From Sphaerisporangium krabiense (GTDB lineage: Bacteria; Actinomycetota; Actinomycetes; Streptosporangiales; Streptosporangiaceae), in NCBI RefSeq assembly GCF_014200435.1, contig NZ_JACHBR010000003.1:310001-374000 (forward strand): a DNA stretch of 64,000 nt, written 5' to 3'. The translations under genes and the position numbers were made by a program. Below are positions 8,993 through 17,465 of the stretch, piece after piece (position 1 is the first letter of the stretch; each line of letters opens with the position of its first letter). Below the pieces are notes generated by a model. It saw nothing but the letters and a program-made list of their open reading frames with translations, had not been told where the DNA came from and ran no database searches.

Positions 8993-9747
8993 GGGGCGCG
9001 CTGCACGGTGAGTGGACCAAGCTGCGCACCCTGCCCGGCCCGGCGTGGCTGCAGGCCGCCGCCGTCGCGCTCACCGTCGCCGTGGGCGCCGTGCTGGCCG
9101 CGACCGTGACCTGCCCCTACGGCCGCTGCGACGAGGACGCGGTCAAGCTGACCCTCAGCGGGGTCCAGGCGGGCCAGGTGTTCGCCGTCCTGCTGGCCGT
9201 CGGTGTGGTCTGCGGCGAGTACGGCACCGGCATGATCCGCACCACGCTGGCGGCCACGCCGCGCCGCGGCGTCCTGCTGGCGGCCAAGGCGGTGCTGGTG
9301 GCGGGGCTGACGCTCGCCGCCGGGACCGCCGCGGTGCTCGGCTGCGCCCTGGCCGGGCGGCTGCTGCTGCCCGGACGCGGGTACCCGGCCCTGTCCCTGG
9401 CCGACGGGCCCACCCTGCGCGCGGCCGCCGGGACGGTGCTGTACCTGGTGCTGGTGGCGCTGCTCGCGCTGGGCGTCGGCGCCGCGGCGCGGGAGGCGGC
9501 CCTGTCGGCCGGCGTCGTGCTCGGCCTGCTCTACCTGCTGCCGCTGCTCGCCACGCTGGTCTCCGACCAGGACCTGCGGCGCACGCTGTGGAGCCTCACC
9601 CCGATGAACGCCGGGCTCGCCGTCCAGGCCACCCGGGGCCTGGAGTCGATGCCCCTCGGCCCCTGGGCGGGGCTCGGCGTGCTGGCCTGCTGGGCCGGCG
9701 CGGCCCTGCTGGCGGCCTATCTGCTGTTGCGCCGGCGCGACGCCTGA
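8989..9747 (+). CDS. ABC-2 permease, second subunit
   Basis: A 252-residue six-helix permease beginning at GTG 8989, which overlaps the stop of the previous permease by four bases. It opens with HGEWTKLRTLPG, the same amphipathic entry as its partner. It has a two-Cys stretch (TCPYGRCDEDA) between helices 1 and 2 instead of the partner's large domain. EYGTGMIRTTLAATPRRG before helix 3 is typical of ABC-2 membrane proteins. It probably forms a heterodimer with the large permease around the ATPase dimer. The substrate is unknown; an amphipathic antibiotic or envelope compound fits the two-component neighbourhood. Confidence 0.9.
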   Translation: MRGALHGEWTKLRTLPGPAWLQAAAVALTVAVGAVLAATVTCPYGRCDEDAVKLTLSGVQAGQVFAVLLAVGVVCGEYGTGMIRTTLAATPRRGVLLAAKAVLVAGLTLAAGTAAVLGCALAGRLLLPGRGYPALSLADGPTLRAAAGTVLYLVLVALLALGVGAAAREAALSAGVVLGLLYLLPLLATLVSDQDLRRTLWSLTPMNAGLAVQATRGLESMPLGPWAGLGVLACWAGAALLAAYLLLRRRDA

Positions 9748-9761
9748 AAGGGGCTGCCCGG

Positions 9762-10322
9762 CTACGGCATCGGGGAGCGCCGGTTCAAGATGCGCTGGAA
9801 CAGCAGGCAGTCACGCCAGGCGCCGTCGATGTGCAGGTAGTCGGGGGCGGCGCCGATCTGGGAGAAGCCGCACTTGCCGAGCACGCGCTGGGAGGCGGCG
9901 TTGTGCACCAGCGTGCTGGCCTCCAGGCGGTGCAGGCCGAGGTACTCGTCGGCGGTGCGGCACACCAGGCGGACCGCCGTGGTGGCCAGGCCGCGGCCGT
10001 TGTGCCCGGCGTCGATCCAGTAGCCCAGGCTCGCGCTGCGGAAGGGGCCGAGCACGATGGTGGACAGGGTCATGGAGCCGACGATCCGCTCCCCCTGGGC
10101 CAGCACCAGCGGCAGCGCCCGGCCCGCGGCCCGCTGCGCCAGCCGGTCGGCCACGAACGCCCGCTGGCCCTCCATGGTGAAGAAGTCCTCCCCGCGCCGC
10201 GGCTCCCAGGGCCGCAGATGCTCCCGGTTACGCACATAGGCCCGCCACAGCGCCTCGGCATCCCCCTGCGTCAGCGACCGCAACTCAATCTCATCAGTGA
10301 CAGCAACGGCAGGAACCACCAT
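9762..10322 (-). CDS. RimJ/RimL-type GNAT acetyltransferase
   Basis: A 186-residue single-domain N-acetyltransferase. It starts IELRSLTQGDAEALWRAY and has the acetyl-CoA binding block as GYWIDAGHNGRGLATTAV (the R/Q-x-x-G-x-A pyrophosphate loop is NGRGLA), then RLEASTLVHNAASQRVLGKC and GFSQIG, the RimJ/RimL pattern in which the Asn/Ser-rich helix precedes the last strand. Relatives acetylate the N-terminus of ribosomal proteins or small metabolites; the substrate here is not predictable. It converges on the ABC permease with a 14-bp gap. ATG 10322 is the start. Confidence 0.88.
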   Translation of the reverse strand: MVVPAVAVTDEIELRSLTQGDAEALWRAYVRNREHLRPWEPRRGEDFFTMEGQRAFVADRLAQRAAGRALPLVLAQGERIVGSMTLSTIVLGPFRSASLGYWIDAGHNGRGLATTAVRLVCRTADEYLGLHRLEASTLVHNAASQRVLGKCGFSQIGAAPDYLHIDGAWRDCLLFQRILNRRSPMP

Positions 10323-10447
10323 TCAGGACATCCTAGGGCCGTCCCCGCGCGGGGCCCGCCCGGCCGCGTCGGCGCGCCGGACACCCCGGGCGCATGTCGA
10401 CTTGGGCCCTTGCAGCGTCTGACAGGGGAGGCTACAATCCGAAACTA

Positions 10448-10464
10448 TTAGTAAAGTTTACTAA
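10448..10464 (+). promoter_or_regulatory. 17-bp palindrome upstream of the chitinase gene
   Basis: TTAGTAAAGTTTACTAA, a perfect inverted repeat around a central G. It is strikingly AT-rich in this genome and sits 244 bp before the chitinase start. Two close relatives lie before the LPMO gene and the small secreted protein gene. It contains an AAAGTTT core like the GAAASTTTC palindrome reported for the ROK-type chitosanase regulator CsnR of Streptomyces. The rest of the 385-bp space between the GNAT gene and the chitinase holds no gene that I can see, only a long GC-rich leader. Confidence 0.7.
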
Positions 10465-10707
10465 AGATTAAGCTGGGTACAGGGGCGCCACCCTGCCTCT
10501 TCACCCTCTCTGAGGCCGCTCCACCACGCTTACCCGCGCCGAAGCGGCCTCGCGGTCCGACCGGCAGGCCACGCTGTGCCGAACACGGCACGGCAACGCC
10601 CGGCGGTGCATACAACCCGGCCCGTGGCCACCCCCCGCCCCCGCGGGGAGGACGGCCGCGGGCGAGCCATAGGCACACTCCACCCCCCACCCCCCTGGAA
10701 GTGTCAC

Positions 10708-12375
10708 GTGAGATTCCGTGTACTCGTCCTCACACTCCTCGCCGTCTTCGTGACCGGCGTGGGCCTCCCGACGCTGGCCGAAGCCAGCGCGGCACGGCAG
10801 GCGAACGTCCAGGCCGCCGCAGCCGCATGGGCCCCCTACACCGCCTACACCGCCGGCACGGTCGTCACCTACAACGGCGTCGACTACCAGTGCCTGCAGA
10901 GCCACACCTCGCTGCCCGGCTGGGAGCCCTCCAACGTGCCGGCCCTGTGGAAGGTCGCCACCGGCAACCCCGGCGACACCACGCCGCCCTCGGTCCCCGG
11001 CAACGTCCGCGTCACCGCCACGACTTCCAACAGCGTCTCGCTGTCCTGGGACGCCTCCACCGACAACGTCGGTGTGACGGGTTACGAGGTCTACCGCGGC
11101 ACGACGCTGGTGACGACGGCGACCGGTACCTCTTACACCGATTCGGGTCTGACGGCGCAGACGACCTACAGCTACACGGTGCGGGCCCGTGACGCGGCGG
11201 GCAACCGCTCGGCGGCCAGCGCCGCGGTGTCGGCGACCACCACCGGCGGCAACAGCGGCGCGCCCGGCCAGCCCGGCACCGCCTCGGCGACCACGACCGA
11301 CACCAGCATCGCCCTGTCCTGGGGCGCCTCCACCGGCACCGTGACCGGCTACCGCGTCTACGAGGGCACCACCCAGAAGGCCCAGGTCACCGGCACCAGC
11401 GCCACCATCTCCGGCCTCGGCACCTGCGAGAACCACACCTACACCATCAAGGCCTACAACGCCCAGGGCGAGTCGGCGGGCCGTGACGTCAGCGCCACCA
11501 CCACCGGCTGCACCAACCCCAACCCGAGCAAGCTCCCCGGCGCCCCCTACCTGTACATGGGCTGGGGCAACCCGCCGAACCCGGGCACCGTCATGGACGC
11601 CACCGGCATCAAGTCCTTCACCATGGCCTTCATCCTGGCCCAGGGCGGCTGCACCCCGGCCTGGGACGGCCAGCGCCCGCTGACCGGCGGCACCGACGCC
11701 CAGGCGATCAACACGATCAAGTCCAAGGGCGGCAGCGTCGAGATCTCCTTCGGCGGCTGGAGCGGTAACAAGCTCGGCCCGAACTGCTCCACCCCGCAGG
11801 CCTTCGCCCAGGCGGTGCAGCAGGTCATCAACGCCCACGGCCCGGCCGTGGTCGACTTCGACATCGAGAACACCGACGAGTTCGAGAACTACACCGTCCA
11901 GGACCGCATCCTTAACGGCCTCAAGCTCGTCCGTCAGGCCAACCCCAACGTCAAGATCGTCGTCACCATCCCGACCTTCAAGACCGGCCTGAGCGCCACG
12001 GGCATCCGCCTGGTCAACCAGGCCAAGGCCCTGGGCGTGCCGATCGACAACTACACGATCATGCCGTTCGACTTCAGCGGCACCGACATGTACCAGGACA
12101 CCATCAACGCCTCCGAAGGCCTGAAGAGCTCCCTCAAGAGCGCCTTCGGCTGGAGCGACGCCGAGGCCTACGCCCACATGGGCATCTCCGGCATGAACGG
12201 CAAGTCCGACCAGGGGGAGAGCACCACCCCCGCCATCTGGACGCAGATCCGCGACTGGGCCAAGTCCAAGGGCCTGACCCGGTTCACCTTCTGGGCCGTC
12301 AACCGCGACCGCGCCAACGGCGGCGGCCTGCCGCAGGCCGAGTGGGAGTTCACCCGCATCACCGCCGGCTTCTGA
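10708..12375 (+). CDS. Secreted GH18 chitinase with CBM5/12 and two fibronectin type III domains
   Basis: A 555-residue exported glycosidase. The Sec signal peptide spans about residues 1-28 (ends AEASA). The CBM5/12 chitin-binding module is at about 40-83 (WAPYTAYTAG, TYNGVDYQC, GWEPSNVPALW), Fn3 domains are at about 95-178 and 183-268, and the GH18 barrel is at about 275-555. The family catalytic signature DxxDxDxE appears as VVDFDIEN, with Glu387 as proton donor and Asp385 polarising the acetamido group. It should cleave beta-1,4-linked GlcNAc in chitin by the substrate-assisted mechanism. GTG 10708 is chosen because the signal peptide begins there and GGAAG lies upstream. A strong terminator follows. 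The upstream palindrome and LPMO partner indicate control by chitin-derived sugars. Confidence 0.95.
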   Translation: MRFRVLVLTLLAVFVTGVGLPTLAEASAARQANVQAAAAAWAPYTAYTAGTVVTYNGVDYQCLQSHTSLPGWEPSNVPALWKVATGNPGDTTPPSVPGNVRVTATTSNSVSLSWDASTDNVGVTGYEVYRGTTLVTTATGTSYTDSGLTAQTTYSYTVRARDAAGNRSAASAAVSATTTGGNSGAPGQPGTASATTTDTSIALSWGASTGTVTGYRVYEGTTQKAQVTGTSATISGLGTCENHTYTIKAYNAQGESAGRDVSATTTGCTNPNPSKLPGAPYLYMGWGNPPNPGTVMDATGIKSFTMAFILAQGGCTPAWDGQRPLTGGTDAQAINTIKSKGGSVEISFGGWSGNKLGPNCSTPQAFAQAVQQVINAHGPAVVDFDIENTDEFENYTVQDRILNGLKLVRQANPNVKIVVTIPTFKTGLSATGIRLVNQAKALGVPIDNYTIMPFDFSGTDMYQDTINASEGLKSSLKSAFGWSDAEAYAHMGISGMNGKSDQGESTTPAIWTQIRDWAKSKGLTRFTFWAVNRDRANGGGLPQAEWEFTRITAGF

Positions 12376-12425
12376 CCGCCGGGCACCACTGCGACACCAT
12401 GACACCGTGACACCACGGTGACGAA

Positions 12426-12450
12426 GGGGGCGGGTACTCCACCCGCCCCC
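12426..12450 (+). terminator. Rho-independent-like terminator after the chitinase gene
   Basis: A perfect 10-bp stem GGGGGCGGGT / ACCCGCCCCC around the loop ACTCC, 50 bp after the chitinase stop, followed by ATTTCG. A second small hairpin (CACCGTG / CACGGTG) lies just before it. Actinomycete terminators often lack a long U tract. Confidence 0.8.
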
Positions 12451-12508
12451 ATTTCGCGCGCCCGCACGACCGGTCGGGAGCGGTCATCGCCGTACCGAGG
12501 CCGGGCCG

Positions 12509-14269
12509 TCACCGCGCGTAGGACTTCAGCGTCGAGGTCAGCGGTTCGAAGCCGCGCTCCATCCCGCCCGGCCGGTTGCGCGCGAGCCAGCATCGCCGAT
12601 ACTCGGTGATCAACGCGTTGAGGTCGGCGCGCAGCGCGAGGTCTCCGGGGCCGGCCAGCCCCGCCGTACGGCCCAGCCGCCAGGCCCCGTGCCGCGCGAG
12701 ACCGATGGCCGCGGCGAGTTCGCGTACCGCCAGCGCGCCATCACGCGAGGCCGGCCGGGCCTGTTCCAGCTCGCTCAGCGCCTGGTCCAGCGTCGCGATG
12801 ACCGCCTCGACCAGGCCGGCGTCGGGTTCGTGCGTGACCAGATGCCGCTGCTCAGGGATCAGGGCCGCCTGCAGTGGGCTGCTGTTGAACGAGCGCTGGC
12901 CGGTACCTCCCCATACCCGCCCGACGGCGTCGAGCACGCCGCCGAGCACGCCGGCGCGGTCGCGGAAGACATGCCGGTCGAGTACCGCCGCCGGCTCGAT
13001 GTCCGCGTTGCTCGCCAGGCACCAGCTCGCCGCACCCGCGTACACGATAGGCGGGTAGGACGTACAGAACGCCTGCAAGTGGCCGTTGTCCCCCCATTCG
13101 GTGAGCAACAGGCCGCATGCTCCGTTCGCCAGGCCGGTGCGCACCGCGTCGGCGATGTTGCCCATCGCGTTGTCGATGCGGCCCACCAGCGAGTTCCACG
13201 TGCCGGTGCCCGGTGCGACCAGGAACGGCACCCCGCTGCCCGGCAGCCCCTTGAGGGCTTCGGAGAAGCCGTCGAAGGCGATGTTGACGCCCAGCTCGTC
13301 GATGAGCCGCTGGAAGTCCGGCGGGATCTCGACGCGTTCCCCGTTCGGGCGGGGAGACTCGTAGGTCCAGGCGATGGCCGTACAGCCCGCCGGCAGGCCT
13401 TCGGCGAGTTCCGGGTGGTGGGTGATGAAGTCCGCCCAGAACTGCGGCCGATGGCCCTGGGCGAGCAGGGGCTCCATCAGGCGGCGTAGATGCCTGAGGT
13501 AGACCTCGCCGGTCCCGAGTTCGGCCACCTGGGCGGCGCCGGCGCCCCTGCCCAGCTCGAAGGGCTCGTCGCAGTTGACATTGACCTGGCGGCTGGTGAA
13601 GTTGGGCAGCAGTTCGGCGAGCAGGCCGTGGGCGAACGCCGCGCTCTCCTCGTCTGCCTTGAGGGTGGCGGAGGGCATCGGGAATCCGGCCACGGCGAAG
13701 CCGTCCTGGCATTCCGCGAGGTGACGGTAGGTGCTGTGGGAGAGCCAGGCCTCCATGTGGGTGTAGGTGCTCTGGTTGGGCACCAGCTCGATGCCGGCGC
13801 CGGCGCACAGCGCGTCGAGGTCGCGTATCTCGGCGGCGGTCATGGGGGATGCGCCGCGCCACACCTCCTGGTGGCCGGTGTAGGCGAAGGTGTGCTCGGT
13901 GTAGAGCTGGAGCTGGTTGTAGCGGGCGAGGCGCAGCACCTCGATGAGGTGGACGAAGCTCTCCCTGGTGGGGACGCGGCCGCGGCTGACGTCGAGCAGG
14001 AAGCCCCGTACGGGAAGGTCCGGCCAGTCCTCGATGTGAACCGCCGGCCAGGCGCCGTCGCCTTGGGCGCGCAGCTGCTGGAGGATGTCCCTGCCGTAGC
14101 GGAGTCCGGCGTCGTCGGCGTGCCGCAGGGTGACGTCCGGTCCGGTGGTGTCAAGGGTGAAGCCTTGGACTGGAAGGCTCCCGTCGACGATCTCGGCGAC
14201 GGGGACGGAAAGGCCGGCACCCTCTTCTGCGACTGTCATGAGCCGAGGGCGGGGAAACAGCTCGATCAT
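12509..14269 (-). CDS. GH20-type beta-N-acetylhexosaminidase-like protein (cytoplasmic)
   Basis: A 586-residue protein with the layout of family 20 hexosaminidases: a small alpha/beta N-domain ending near HIEDWPDLP, then a TIM barrel starting RGFLLDVSRGRVPTRESF. A DE pair occurs as NVNCDEPFELG (Asp234-Glu235), where GH20 enzymes carry polarising Asp and acid Glu. Later blocks IAWTYESP, FLVAPGTGTWNS and LLLTEWGDNGHLQ fit the barrel. A helical C-terminal third (about 430-586) resembles that of exo-glycosidases acting on GlcNAc oligosaccharides. No signal peptide is present, so imported oligosaccharides are the likely substrates. ATG 14269 is preferred over an upstream frame extension because AAGGGGAG lies six bases before it. 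It is divergent from a TetR gene with a palindrome between them. Confidence 0.8.
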   Translation of the reverse strand: MIELFPRPRLMTVAEEGAGLSVPVAEIVDGSLPVQGFTLDTTGPDVTLRHADDAGLRYGRDILQQLRAQGDGAWPAVHIEDWPDLPVRGFLLDVSRGRVPTRESFVHLIEVLRLARYNQLQLYTEHTFAYTGHQEVWRGASPMTAAEIRDLDALCAGAGIELVPNQSTYTHMEAWLSHSTYRHLAECQDGFAVAGFPMPSATLKADEESAAFAHGLLAELLPNFTSRQVNVNCDEPFELGRGAGAAQVAELGTGEVYLRHLRRLMEPLLAQGHRPQFWADFITHHPELAEGLPAGCTAIAWTYESPRPNGERVEIPPDFQRLIDELGVNIAFDGFSEALKGLPGSGVPFLVAPGTGTWNSLVGRIDNAMGNIADAVRTGLANGACGLLLTEWGDNGHLQAFCTSYPPIVYAGAASWCLASNADIEPAAVLDRHVFRDRAGVLGGVLDAVGRVWGGTGQRSFNSSPLQAALIPEQRHLVTHEPDAGLVEAVIATLDQALSELEQARPASRDGALAVRELAAAIGLARHGAWRLGRTAGLAGPGDLALRADLNALITEYRRCWLARNRPGGMERGFEPLTSTLKSYAR

Positions 14270-14342
14270 AGAACTCCCCTTGAAGCGGTCGAAGGGCAGC
14301 GTCCGGACACGGTCGTGGAGGTACAGGGACAGCATCACCGGT

Positions 14343-14364
14343 TAATCGACCGAGCGGTAGATTA
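14343..14364. promoter_or_regulatory. 22-bp palindromic operator between the GH20-like and TetR genes
   Basis: Arms TAATCnACCG and CGGTnGATTA are mirror images, with four mismatched positions in 22 (two pairs). It lies 73 bp from the hydrolase start and 34 bp from the TetR start, inside an AT-rich patch. TetR regulators normally bind such sites in their own divergent promoter. Confidence 0.7.
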
Positions 14365-14398
14365 CGTTATATTTTCGTTATTTTTGGAGGTGGTTGCC

Positions 14399-14986
14399 GT
14401 GCACCAGAAGCGGCGCAAGCGTGCCGATGAGCGACGTGCGGAGATCCTGGCCGCCGCCGAGAGCGTCTTCGCCGAACGCGGCTACCGAGCCGGCTCACTC
14501 GCCGCCATCGCCGAGGCCGTGGGCATCTCCAAACAGACCCTGCTCCACCACTTCCCGACCAAGGAACACCTCCTCGTCGCCGTGCTGGAACGCCGAGACC
14601 TTCACAACCTGGGCATCGTCGCCGACATGGGACTGACGATCGAGGCGATGGCCCGGCTGGTCGACCTCAACCTCGACTGGCGCGGCCTAGTGCACTCCTA
14701 CACCGTGCTGTCCGCGGAGAGCGTCGCCGAGGACCACCCCGCCCACGAGTTCTTCACCACACGCTACGACCGCTCCCGCCACGCCCTGGCCGACAGCCTG
14801 CGCGCACAGCACGGCGACCGGTTACCAGGCGGACTGACCCCGGATCAGGCCGCGCCCCTGATCATCGCGGTCAACGACGGGCTCCAGCTCCAATGGTTGC
14901 TCAACTCCCGGGACGTGGCGATCGGCGAGCTGTTCCGCGCGTTCCTGGCCACCGTGGTGAAAGGCGAACCGCCCGCGAGCACCTGA
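14399..14986 (+). CDS. TetR-family regulator divergent from the GH20-like gene
   Basis: A 195-residue regulator. The N-terminal TetR helix-turn-helix is clear: RRAEILAAAESVFAERGY, then SLAAIAEAVGISKQTLLHHF and PTKEHLLVAVL. The ligand-binding half (about residues 60-195) has no recognisable signature and may bind a sugar or an aromatic compound. GTG 14399 follows GGAGGT by about seven bases; a GTG nine bases upstream overlaps that site and is less likely. It probably represses itself and the divergent hydrolase through the palindrome at 14343-14364. It ends 44 bp before the convergent SGNH hydrolase gene. Confidence 0.9.
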   Translation: MHQKRRKRADERRAEILAAAESVFAERGYRAGSLAAIAEAVGISKQTLLHHFPTKEHLLVAVLERRDLHNLGIVADMGLTIEAMARLVDLNLDWRGLVHSYTVLSAESVAEDHPAHEFFTTRYDRSRHALADSLRAQHGDRLPGGLTPDQAAPLIIAVNDGLQLQWLLNSRDVAIGELFRAFLATVVKGEPPAST

Positions 14987-15030
14987 CCGGCCCCGCCGTC
15001 ACGAGATCGAGGTGGCCGCTGGAGCCGGTC

Positions 15031-16200
15031 TCAGCGGTGGAAGGGGCCGTGGTCGCCGAACACCAGGCGCGCGAAGTTCTCGCCGATGCGGTGGTGTCCG
15101 GCCGGGTCGGGGTGGATCCCGTCGGGCAGCGGGAGTTCGGCGTAGTCCGTCTCGCCATACAGGTCACGGCCGTCGAGGTAGTGCACGTTCGGGTCGCCGG
15201 CCGCGCGCTGCTCGACGATTCGGGCGAGTGTGTCGCGGATGACGGTGAGCGTCAGGCGGCCGGCGGCGCGCTCGGCGGGATCGCCGGTGGCCTTGAACCG
15301 CAGCATCCCGCCGCCGAAGTCGGGTACGAGGGGGCCGGGGGTGTCCTCCTGGACCGGGCACAGGATGGGCGACACGACCAGCAGCGGCGTTCGCGGGTGT
15401 CCCTCGCGGATGGTGTCGAGGAAACCGTGCACCGCCGGGGCGAAGGCGCGCAGGCGCATCGCGTCGGTGTTGACGACGTTGATGCCGATCTTGACGCTGA
15501 TCACGTCCGCGGGAGCGTCCCGCATGGCACGGGCGGTGAACGGGTCCAGCAGTGCGCCGCCGCCGAAGCCGAGGTTGACCAGCTCGACTCCGCCGTGGGC
15601 CGCCGCCAGGGCCGGCCAGGTGGCGCTTGGGTGGGCGGCGTTGGAGCCATGGCTGATGGAGCTGCCGTGGTGCAGCCACACCCGGCGCCCGCCGGCGGGC
15701 GCCGGGTCGATCGGGGCGTCGCTGCGCAGGGCGATCAGTTCGGTGATCTCGGTGTGCGGAAGCCAGATCTCGATGTCCTTGTCGCCTGCCGGCAGATCGG
15801 TGAAGCGGGCGGTGCCGGAGGGCCCCTCGTGGAGTTCGGCGGACTGGGTGAGCATGTCGGTGATGGCGTGGACCCTGCCGCCGGGCACCGTGGCCTGCGC
15901 TGTGAGACGGCCGTCGACCAGCAGGTCGTATGTGCCGTCCGGCGGGGCGGGAAAACCCCGGTAGACCCGTTTGGTGGGCAGCGCGTCCAGTTCGATGGAG
16001 GTGGCGCGGGTGCGGAAGGCGAGCCGGACGCCGGAGGGCTGCGCCTCGGCGATGGCCAGCTGGTCGTCGGGGATCTGCCGGCGTGCGGGAGCGGGCAGCC
16101 GGTGCGGGAGCAGGCCGTGAGCGGTCTGTTCGACGTCGAGGAAGCCGCGCAGCATGTCCGCGGTGACGGGTGTGGTGATCCAGTCGTGTTCGGTCTGCAT
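15031..16200 (-). CDS. SGNH/GDSL-type hydrolase (cytoplasmic, two-domain)
   Basis: A 389-residue protein. The N-terminal half (about 1-165) is a beta-sandwich-like domain (SGVRLAFRTRATSIELDAL, TYDLLVDGRLTAQA), as in the jelly-roll domain that precedes some SGNH carbohydrate esterases. The catalytic part starts WLHHGSSISHGSNA, giving the nucleophile Ser in a GSS block. NLGFGGGALLDP supplies the Gly, KIGINVVNTD the Asn, and DGIHPDPAGHHRIGE the Asp-x-x-His pair. Such enzymes remove acetyl groups from sugars or lipids. No signal peptide is seen. It lies 70 bp downstream of a TetR gene on the same strand and is probably co-transcribed with it. ATG 16200 is chosen because the sequence upstream of it has no domain match. 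Confidence 0.85.
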   Translation of the reverse strand: MQTEHDWITTPVTADMLRGFLDVEQTAHGLLPHRLPAPARRQIPDDQLAIAEAQPSGVRLAFRTRATSIELDALPTKRVYRGFPAPPDGTYDLLVDGRLTAQATVPGGRVHAITDMLTQSAELHEGPSGTARFTDLPAGDKDIEIWLPHTEITELIALRSDAPIDPAPAGGRRVWLHHGSSISHGSNAAHPSATWPALAAAHGGVELVNLGFGGGALLDPFTARAMRDAPADVISVKIGINVVNTDAMRLRAFAPAVHGFLDTIREGHPRTPLLVVSPILCPVQEDTPGPLVPDFGGGMLRFKATGDPAERAAGRLTLTVIRDTLARIVEQRAAGDPNVHYLDGRDLYGETDYAELPLPDGIHPDPAGHHRIGENFARLVFGDHGPFHR

Positions 16201-16270
16201 GGTCTCTACCTGTTGATCGGTGTTGCCGATGGTGGTGTGCGGCGGCCCTCTCCGGTTCGCCCGCTGCCGG

Positions 16271-16840
16271 TCAGGCTGCGGCTCGCCGCCGGAGCAGGGT
16301 GTCGAGGGAGTCGATGATCCAGGCCCAGGATTCCTGCGAGTCGACGGCGGTGTGGCCGAAGCCACCGGCCAGCTCCAGGCTGACGTAGCCGTGGAAGACG
16401 CCGCCGAGCATCCGGACCGCGTGCGTCTGGTCCGGCTCCGTCAGGTCATAGCCGCGCAGGATGGCACGCGTCATCTGCGCGTGCCGGACGCCGGCACTGG
16501 CGGCCGCCGTCTCGGGGTCGAGCCGGAGCCGGGCGGCGGCATAGCGGCCGGGATGCTCACGGGCGTAGCCGCGGTAGGCCTCGGCGAACGCGGCCAGAGC
16601 GTCTTTCCCGGCCCGCCCCGCCACGGCGGCGGCCGCCCGGTCGGCGAGCTCCTCCAGGGCGAACAACGCGATCCTGGTCTTCAGGTCCTGGGAGTTCTTC
16701 AGGTGCGAGTACAGGCTCGCGACCTTGACGCCGACCCGCCGGGCGAGCGCCGACACGGTCACCTGATCGAAGCCGACCTCGTCGGCGAGTTCTGCCCCTT
16801 CCCGCGTCAGACGCTCCGGGCTCAGCCCTGCCCTTACCAT
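16271..16840 (-). CDS. TetR-family regulator upstream of the SGNH hydrolase
   Basis: A 189-residue regulator with the DNA-binding helices LADEVGFDQVTVSALARRVG and VASLYSHLKNSQDLKTRI. The C-terminal region, with RYAAARLRL and RMLGGVFHGYVSLELAGGF followed by SWAWIIDSLDTLL, resembles the WHG/TetR_C_33 ligand-binding domain. It starts at ATG 16840 with AGGAAT upstream. It is first in a probable two-gene unit with the SGNH hydrolase and has a small inverted repeat in its own promoter. The inducing ligand is unknown. Confidence 0.9.
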   Translation of the reverse strand: MVRAGLSPERLTREGAELADEVGFDQVTVSALARRVGVKVASLYSHLKNSQDLKTRIALFALEELADRAAAAVAGRAGKDALAAFAEAYRGYAREHPGRYAAARLRLDPETAAASAGVRHAQMTRAILRGYDLTEPDQTHAVRMLGGVFHGYVSLELAGGFGHTAVDSQESWAWIIDSLDTLLRRRAAA

Positions 16841-16878
16841 AACATTCCTCCCTTATAGCTAAGGCTCTAGCATATTCA

Positions 16879-16893
16879 CCTAATAGCTTTAGG
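16879..16893. promoter_or_regulatory. Inverted repeat in the TetR promoter
   Basis: CCTAA-N5-TTAGG, 39 bp upstream of the TetR start within an AT-rich stretch. It is a plausible self-regulation site; nearby TAGCTAAGG and CTAGCATA fragments could extend it. Confidence 0.4.
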
Positions 16894-16975
16894 CAAATGG
16901 ACGTGCAGGCTCGGGCCCGCGGCATAGATACGGCGTGACCGGGTGGCGGGACGTCTCGGCGCCGGCTCGACCGGA

Positions 16976-17386
16976 TCAGTCGAGCAGCGCGGTCGCCTCG
17001 ACCTCGACGAGCACGTCCGGCTCGAAGAGGTGGTCGACGCCGATGAGGGAGGCCGGCGGCATGGGGAGCCGAAGGCCGATCTCCTCGGCGACGGCCTCGA
17101 CTCCGGCCATGAAGTCGCCGATCTTCTCCGGGCTCCACCGGGTCACATAGAACGTCAGGCGCAACACGTCCGCGAACGAGGCACCTGCGCCCGCCAGGCC
17201 GACGGCGGTGTTGCGCAGAGCCTCCGCGACCTGTCCGGCCAGATCGCCGGGCGCCACCGGGGTCCCGTCGGCCCGCCGTGCGACCTGCCCGCTGACATGG
17301 ACGTGCGTCGTGCCCGTGCCGACGGCGACATGGTGGTAAGGGGTGGGCTGGAGCAGACCTTCAGGGGTGAAGTACTTGACGGCCAC
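16976..17386 (-). CDS. Rid-family (YjgF/UK114-like) protein without the RidA arginine
   Basis: A 136-residue chorismate-mutase-like trimer subunit. Typical blocks are HVHVSGQVARRADGT, QVAEALRNTAVGLAGAGASF and VLRLTFYVTR. In true RidA imine deaminases an Arg near the C-terminus salt-bridges the substrate carboxylate; here that stretch reads PPASLIGVDHLFEPDVLVEV and has no Arg. It is therefore probably one of the Rid1-7 subfamilies with another or reduced activity. Divergent from it, 79 bp away, is an HxlR regulator with an inverted repeat between them, so this gene is the likely regulated target. It starts at ATG 17386. Confidence 0.88.
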   Translation of the reverse strand: MAVKYFTPEGLLQPTPYHHVAVGTGTTHVHVSGQVARRADGTPVAPGDLAGQVAEALRNTAVGLAGAGASFADVLRLTFYVTRWSPEKIGDFMAGVEAVAEEIGLRLPMPPASLIGVDHLFEPDVLVEVEATALLD

Positions 17387-17407
17387 AGCTGTTTCTCCTC
17401 GTCAACG

Positions 17408-17428
17408 TAGGTATCTGTAAGCTACCTA
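17408..17428. promoter_or_regulatory. Inverted repeat TAGGTA-N9-TACCTA in the Rid/HxlR divergent promoter
   Basis: A perfect 6-bp inverted repeat centred 32 bp from the Rid start and 48 bp from the HxlR start. HxlR-type regulators bind short dyads like this between themselves and a divergent gene. It is very AT-rich for the genome. Confidence 0.7.
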
Positions 17429-17465
17429 GTAGGAGAAGGACACTTCAACGAGACCAGGTTTCACC

